This document shows, piece by piece, positions 60,401-64,000 of a stretch of DNA of 64,000 nt. The position numbers and the translations under genes were made by a program. The notes below the pieces were generated by a model. It ran no database searches. It was not told where the DNA came from and worked only from the letters and a program-made list of their open reading frames with translations. This DNA is from Acetispira formosa (nom. nud.). GTDB taxonomy: Bacteria; Desulfobacterota; Desulfarculia; Adiutricales; Adiutricaceae. How positions within the stretch are numbered: the stretch's first letter is position 1; each line of letters starts with the position of its first letter. The stretch is taken from contig CP026657.1 in NCBI GenBank assembly GCA_023525915.1, forward strand, positions 1,054,001 through 1,118,000. The letters are read 5' to 3'.

Positions 60401-62616
60401 TGGCTTTCCATTTCCTCAAGCTGCAACAACAGGCGCGACAGCTCGTCATCACAGCGTTCAGGATTGCTGGCCTGCGAAAGGGCGGCGGCGATGCTCTGGC
60501 CAAAAAGTTTAAAGCGGGCGCTGAAACGGGCCACGTCCTCTTTGCCGCTCATTTCGCGGCGGCGGTTCTCCATCCGCGCCCTGGCCTGATTAACCTTGGC
60601 ATAAACCCCGGAAATGTTTTCAATGATAGCCGTCTGAATGGTGGCGTCCTCGAAGGGAATGGAGGACATCAGGATGGAGAGCATATCAAGATCGGCCGAT
60701 ATTTTGGCCAGCTCCGCGCCCGGTTCGGAAAGCGCGGCGGCGTTGGCGGCGCTGGCCGTCATTTCTTCCAGGCCGCTCAAGGCGGCCAGATAGGGGGCCA
60801 GAGCTTTGTCGCCGGAAAGGAAGATAGCCGCCGCCTGCGCGACCATGTCTTCACGTTCCTTCAAGGCCGCTTCAAGCCGGTCGACTTCCGGCAGATCCAT
60901 ATAACGCAGTGTGCGCAAGGATATCAGACGGCCGCGCTGAAGATGGACGCTTTCCAGAGCATCGGAATATTCGCGAATATTTTCCCAACGATCGGGCACC
61001 AGTTGGTTGAACAGCTCCTTCTGAACACTCTGGGCCTCACGCAGGGCCCGTTCAGACTGATTGCGGATGCTCTCGACCTTTTCGTATTCATCGATAACCA
61101 GTTCGCCGGTTTTGGCTATTTCGCGGAGAAGCCCGGCGACTTTGAAATTATCTTCATCCTTCATCCAGAAATAGCTGTCGAACAGGCGGCGGGTATCCTG
61201 GCTCAACTTGCCATAGAGGGCTGAGGAAACTTTGGGCGTCTCAATTTCGCGCACCACATTATAAAGATCGGAAATGCCGCGCACCAGATCGGCGTTGCCT
61301 ATTCTGGAAAGCAGCGTGTTCTCACCCTTGTTGCGGGCCGCGAATTCTTCACTGCAAAAGGGAGTCTGCCAAATCTGCATGGGGTGCGCTCTGGTGGCCT
61401 CATCACCCTGATCTTCGAAAAGCACCATGCGGCCGTCTTCCAACAGGGTATAGCCGTTGCCCAGAATGGGGGTGGCCAGTTGTCGATCGATCATGTTGTA
61501 ATTAAAGAGAGCCAGACGGCCATCGTGCGGCTCATAGAAGATATAGAGAACATCCTCGCCGTTGGGCGAGCGGCGCATGCGGCGGAAGAGCATGCCGTCC
61601 ATCGATTGATCAAAGGTTTTCGATTCGCCGTTTTGCAGATAATAGCCGCCGGGAAAAATGATGCCGTGATCCTCCGGCAGTTGAATGCAGGCCTGCCCGA
61701 TGGAATCAATGCGTTTCACATCATGGGTCAGGGTATTGTAGACCAGATAGCGCCAGACGGTTTCCCGGTAAGGCAGTATTTTCAAGAGTATCAGGCTGCC
61801 GACCTTGGCGTATTCAATCTGGCCGTCGTCCAGGGACTGGGTTTTATCGAGCACGTCTTCGCGGTAAATGCCCAAACCGTCTTCGGTGTTGTTCTCCAGC
61901 TTGACGGTGAGGTCGCCGCCGACCGTCTCCACAAATACCGTGTCCAGAATATTGATGTGCGGGTGCCGCCCGCCGACAGCGTTTTCACGGCCGGTACGGA
62001 CCCACTCAAAATCATGGGCCGGGGGCAGCTTGATATCGCGTTCACCCCGGTTGTCGATGTAGGTGAGGGTCTGCCCGTCGGCGGAAATGGCCCACCGGAA
62101 GACGCGCACGTCAGTAATCTTGGCTCCAATCTGGAAGCTGGCCAGAAGCTTCTGGTCCCAGACGGAGAGCTGAAGAATATTGGTATCTTTGTAATAGGCG
62201 TAAAGCTCCGTGAAATCCCGGACGAAACCTGGGTCATCAAGAAAAGTCCCGGCCAGGGGCACGTCTACCGCTTCGTAGTCGCCGCCCTCTTCTTCCAGCC
62301 GGTAGAGGGAAAAAACGTCTTGGGCCCTGGTTTCCTTTTTCAAGCCGATGAAGACATTGTAACCGAAGAGAAGATAGCCGCCCACCCGGACGATATCGCG
62401 GGCAATACAGTTATTCTCCGTGCGGATGCGCACCCGGCCGACGATGTCCATATCGCTTTTGCCAAACTCATTCAGACGGCGCTGATTGAGTTCAGCGGCG
62501 GCCCGGCCGAGTCCATTGCCCAGCTCCTGAAGCCGCCGCTTCAAAATTTCATAAGCTCCGCCTTCGGCCACGGCCGCATCCAGCGCCTGTTGTTTGTCAT
62601 CCATCAATTCAGCCAC
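57487..62616 (-). CDS. Giant AAA+ ATPase ('DNA repair ATPase' / DUF3686-like)
   Basis: 1709 residues from a GTG at 62616, with AGGAGG seven bases upstream. N-terminal ~450 residues are beta-rich, with repeated strand motifs that read like a propeller (VGRVRIRTENNCIARDIVRV, SADGQTLTYIDNRGERDIKL, FRRMRRSPNGEDVLYIFYEP). A long coiled coil spans roughly 500-800. The AAA+ motor is near 1270-1500: Walker A SPPGYGKTTLMEYIA (Ser for the first Gly), Walker B NVMLYVDDIQHTNPEF, then CVVMAGNPYTESGEVFKIPD. A short C-terminal coiled region follows. I associate this architecture with proteins annotated 'DNA repair ATPase' that co-occur with flotillin-like genes. No repair activity can be inferred. Confidence 0.75.
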   Translation of the reverse strand: MAELMDDKQQALDAAVAEGGAYEILKRRLQELGNGLGRAAAELNQRRLNEFGKSDMDIVGRVRIRTENNCIARDIVRVGGYLLFGYNVFIGLKKETRAQDVFSLYRLEEEGGDYEAVDVPLAGTFLDDPGFVRDFTELYAYYKDTNILQLSVWDQKLLASFQIGAKITDVRVFRWAISADGQTLTYIDNRGERDIKLPPAHDFEWVRTGRENAVGGRHPHINILDTVFVETVGGDLTVKLENNTEDGLGIYREDVLDKTQSLDDGQIEYAKVGSLILLKILPYRETVWRYLVYNTLTHDVKRIDSIGQACIQLPEDHGIIFPGGYYLQNGESKTFDQSMDGMLFRRMRRSPNGEDVLYIFYEPHDGRLALFNYNMIDRQLATPILGNGYTLLEDGRMVLFEDQGDEATRAHPMQIWQTPFCSEEFAARNKGENTLLSRIGNADLVRGISDLYNVVREIETPKVSSALYGKLSQDTRRLFDSYFWMKDEDNFKVAGLLREIAKTGELVIDEYEKVESIRNQSERALREAQSVQKELFNQLVPDRWENIREYSDALESVHLQRGRLISLRTLRYMDLPEVDRLEAALKEREDMVAQAAAIFLSGDKALAPYLAALSGLEEMTASAANAAALSEPGAELAKISADLDMLSILMSSIPFEDATIQTAIIENISGVYAKVNQARARMENRRREMSGKEDVARFSARFKLFGQSIAAALSQASNPERCDDELSRLLLQLEEMESQFSGQEEFLNDILQKREEMLESFEAHKQTLLDERQRRAQGLSVSAARILDTLPRRTARFTTPDEINAFFAADPMTRKVRELVEKLRELKDSVKADDIESRFKAARDQALRGLRDKTELYEDGGSTIRLGPRHRFSVNTQELDLTILPHEGRLTLCLTGTDFQEPVEDPGLEEMREFWNIFMESESPVVSRAEFLAYQMLQAARRNQDGLSYEALLAMLSQPEELDAAVRAFAAPRYREGYEKGIHDHDAYLILKTLLPLIESADLLRFSPSARALAMLFWQRVRHEPGPANWIESARTSLGVRNLYNNDAGLISIQTEMEKGLADFLAGSQLALKPDHIAQAAEFLCLTLSRQPEEFVCSKYARTLYEGLRNRLEENHLWAGYANAQKERADRLAWRWLMMTNWLKGLAEQPGQEHLAPYVEEAAALAVAENSGELNIHFSEADLSGRAEGLMSSHSNVTQGCLEISIDDYFSRMRHHRRHVIPGYNKYQERRRAFLDKERHRLRLEEFKPRPLTSFVRNKLIDQVYLPIIGDNLAKQLGAAGEGRRTDLMGLLMLISPPGYGKTTLMEYIAHCLGLIFMKINGPSLGHSVISLDPNQAPDATARQELNKLNLALEMGNNVMLYVDDIQHTNPEFLQKFISLCDATRRVEGVWNGRTKTYDMRGKKFCVVMAGNPYTESGEVFKIPDMLSNRADIYNLGEVLGGLEDVFALSYIENSLTSNTALAPLAQRDMKDLYHFLDQAVGKPASAGDLSYDYSDAEQTEIVAVLARLLTLRDTVMKVNANYIASAAQSDKYRTEPPFKLQGSYRNMNKLAQQVSAVMNDNELGRLLDDMYIGEAQLLTGFAEENLLKLAEIRNAMTPEQQERWAEIKRQFTRGQTLGGDEADMGGRIVSQLADLVHYVRELGDRSAFQDKLTEQLSILAGEVKSLNSSSGVEEQLSKLVETLGALNQSRKVVKLSDLVKNITKPKTD

Positions 62617-62714
62617 GGCAGAGCCTCCTGTCTCATTTTCAGCATATCAGAGAGTGATGCGGCAAAAAGACCAATTCGCCGCCAAAATACAAATTCTTCA
62701 GGCTTCAGCAACAA

Positions 62715-63239
62715 TCAGGAAAAAATATCGCCGATGCCGGAAATAACAGCCCCCACGACTTCCCCCACCCCTTCAGCCACATCAGAGACAGTTTCAAGAA
62801 CGCCGGAGGCCGCTTCACCAGCCGCGTCCAGCCCTGAACCGGCCGCTTCAACCGGGGTGTCCACAGCGGCCTGTTGCGCTATTTCTTCGATGATTCCTCC
62901 GCCGTCAGTCTGTCCGGTGATTTCAGCGGCCGCGTTTGCGGTTTGATCAATCCCACCCTCCGTCACCTCGGTGACAGGTGATTCCGGCTCATCATCAGAA
63001 AAAAGTGAAGAAGCCTTTTCCGTGACTGAATCAATGAGTTCACCCGCTATGCTGGTGACTTCACTAACGCCCTCCACCAGAAAGTCAGGAACAAAATCAG
63101 GCACGAAATCAAGCCATGACGAGTCGCTCTGAGCCTGCTGGGCCTGCTGCTCTTGCTGTTGCCGGGCCTGCTCCAGTTGCTCCTGCATTCTCTGCATTTG
63201 TTCAATTTGCTGCAAATCATCGGGATTATTTTCTTCCAT
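62715..63239 (-). CDS. Acidic Gln-rich small protein
   Basis: 174 residues from the ATG at 63239 (AGAAGG upstream). Residues 10-40 are a Gln-rich coiled coil (QIEQMQRMQEQLEQARQQQE). Then a tandem FVPDFVPDFL, and a C-terminal half rich in Ala/Gly/Glu, ending in a glycine-zipper-like hydrophobic stretch EGVGEVVGAVISGIGDIFS. No family recognised. It lies between flotillin (57 bp) and the AAA+ gene (98 bp) on the same strand and is probably the linker or membrane partner of that system. Confidence 0.65.
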   Translation of the reverse strand: MEENNPDDLQQIEQMQRMQEQLEQARQQQEQQAQQAQSDSSWLDFVPDFVPDFLVEGVSEVTSIAGELIDSVTEKASSLFSDDEPESPVTEVTEGGIDQTANAAAEITGQTDGGGIIEEIAQQAAVDTPVEAAGSGLDAAGEAASGVLETVSDVAEGVGEVVGAVISGIGDIFS

Positions 63240-63296
63240 CTGCCTTCTCTCTTTCAGGTCAGGCCGGAGGGACACAAGGCCCTCCGGCTGCAAACT

Positions 63297-64000
63297 TTAA
63301 GCGTTGCCTTCGCCGGATTTTTTATCGCCGGTGAGGGCCAGAGCTTTTTCAATCAGATTGGCGGGGCCGTCATGATCGGAGGTTCCGACGCGGGAGAGCA
63401 CGGCCTCCATCAGACTGTTGGCCGCCGGGCTTTTACCCAGAAGACCATTGATAGCCTTGCCCACCCGGAGCGATTTGGAGAAAGTCTCGAAGAACTCGCC
63501 GTCACCGCCGACGATATCGATATTGGTCTTGGCCAGAGCGGCGGCCAAAACCTCGGATTGCTCTTTGGCAATATCCTTATTCGCTTCCATAGAGGCCAAA
63601 GCTGCTTCCAGGTGTTTTTCAATCTGGATGCGGAATTCCTCATGGGCGCGGGCTTCTCCGCTGAGGCTGTTAATGGCCAGGAATTTTTCGGTGAGGCCGT
63701 CGGCTTCACCCTTGAGTTTTTCGCGGATAATGTCGGCCTCGGCCAATCCGTATTCCTTGGTGGTCCTGGCCTTGACCAGACCGACCTGCTCCTCGCCGCG
63801 CGCCTGGGCCAGAAGTTTTTCTTCCAGCACTTTAGCTTCGGCCAGCCCCTGACGCTCCACAGCCTGGGCCATTTGGGATTCGCCTCTGGCCTGGGCGGCC
63901 AGTTTTTCCTCCAACACTTTGGCCTGGGCCAGACCTTCTTTTTCATCAGCCTGAGCCTTGGCTTCAACAATGCGGGCTCTGGCCAGTCCCTGCTCTTCCT
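63297..64000 (-). CDS. Flotillin/SPFH-family protein (C-terminal part)
   Basis: Reading frame is open to the window edge; ~234 C-terminal residues are visible. It shows the flotillin coiled coil with repeated E-A-K/A-R-G-E blocks (GLAEAKVLEEKLLAQARGEE, YGLAEADIIREKLKGEAD) and a C-terminal oligomerization region (AHEEFRIQIEKHLEAALASM, IDIVGGDGEFFETFSKSL). The SPFH head lies outside the window. Flotillins scaffold membrane microdomains. First visible gene of the three-gene module. Confidence 0.82.
   Translation of the reverse strand, partial: EEQGLARARIVEAKAQADEKEGLAQAKVLEEKLAAQARGESQMAQAVERQGLAEAKVLEEKLLAQARGEEQVGLVKARTTKEYGLAEADIIREKLKGEADGLTEKFLAINSLSGEARAHEEFRIQIEKHLEAALASMEANKDIAKEQSEVLAAALAKTNIDIVGGDGEFFETFSKSLRVGKAINGLLGKSPAANSLMEAVLSRVGTSDHDGPANLIEKALALTGDKKSGEGNA

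Noticed and set aside
61384..62946. 520-codon plus-strand ORF opposite the giant ATPase
   Set aside because: It is the antisense of a well-supported gene and its translation has no domain pattern. The same holds for the 350-codon ORF at 34671-35723.

Overview
The window is a Gram-negative bacterial chromosome segment, most likely from Desulfobacterota (the former Deltaproteobacteria). The evidence is a complex I operon (nuoABCDHIJK) with no nuoEFG in the visible part and a MrpD-type antiporter subunit next to nuoK, a PilB/PilT/PilT-like pilus motor cluster, an RpoH-type sigma factor, outer-membrane lipoproteins, a GlnRS gene, and three small Cys-rich redox-type proteins of the C_GCAxxG_C_C family. 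I cannot name a genus from the sequence.

Layout. 1-6520: minus-strand complex I operon behind a perfect TTGACA-17-TATAAT promoter. 6724-7536: Mrp/ApbC-type Fe-S carrier ATPase. 8220-25478: a 17 kb integrative, probably mobilizable, element inserted at the 3' end of tRNA-Leu(CAA). It is bounded by a 57-bp exact direct repeat of the tRNA 3' half. A tyrosine integrase lies at the left end. Relaxase, TraK-like, excisionase-like and repressor genes and an Abi-alpha-like gene lie at the right. The cargo between them is a frameshifted FG-GAP protein, an AlkZ-related protein, a metallo-beta-lactamase-fold hydrolase, three tandem C_GCAxxG_C_C proteins with a divergent AraC regulator, a rhodanese, an acetyltransferase, a DUF362 protein and a metal-type permease.

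25759-38794: MFS transporter and membrane partner, Sel1 protein, DHH phosphoesterase, DnaJ-like chaperone, DEAD-box helicase with a very long Lys/Ala tail, S41 protease, Fur-family regulator and glnS. 39258-44490: pilus motor ATPases (PilB, PilT, second PilT) and a zinc-ribbon/receiver-like protein. 44657-45304: a helical protein resembling a flagellin D1 segment. 46399-53983: RpoH-like sigma factor, TPR lipoprotein, LolB/DUF4292-like lipoprotein, two small proteins and EF-G. 54291-57167: hybrid sensor kinase. 57487-64000: a three-gene minus-strand module of flotillin (cut by the window end), an acidic Gln-rich protein and a 1709-residue AAA+ ATPase of the type usually annotated 'DNA repair ATPase'.

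The intergenic DNA is unusually rich in repeats. It holds a four-copy ~95-bp dispersed family, a two-copy hairpin family whose stems differ but stay complementary, a ~210-bp terminal-inverted-repeat element, an ~850-bp near-palindrome upstream of rpoH, a 72-bp tandem repeat beside dnaJ, and a ~72-bp element shared by the 5' ends of two genes. These, the tRNA-Leu element with its relaxase-TOPRIM fusion, and the flotillin/AAA+ module are the parts most worth following up.
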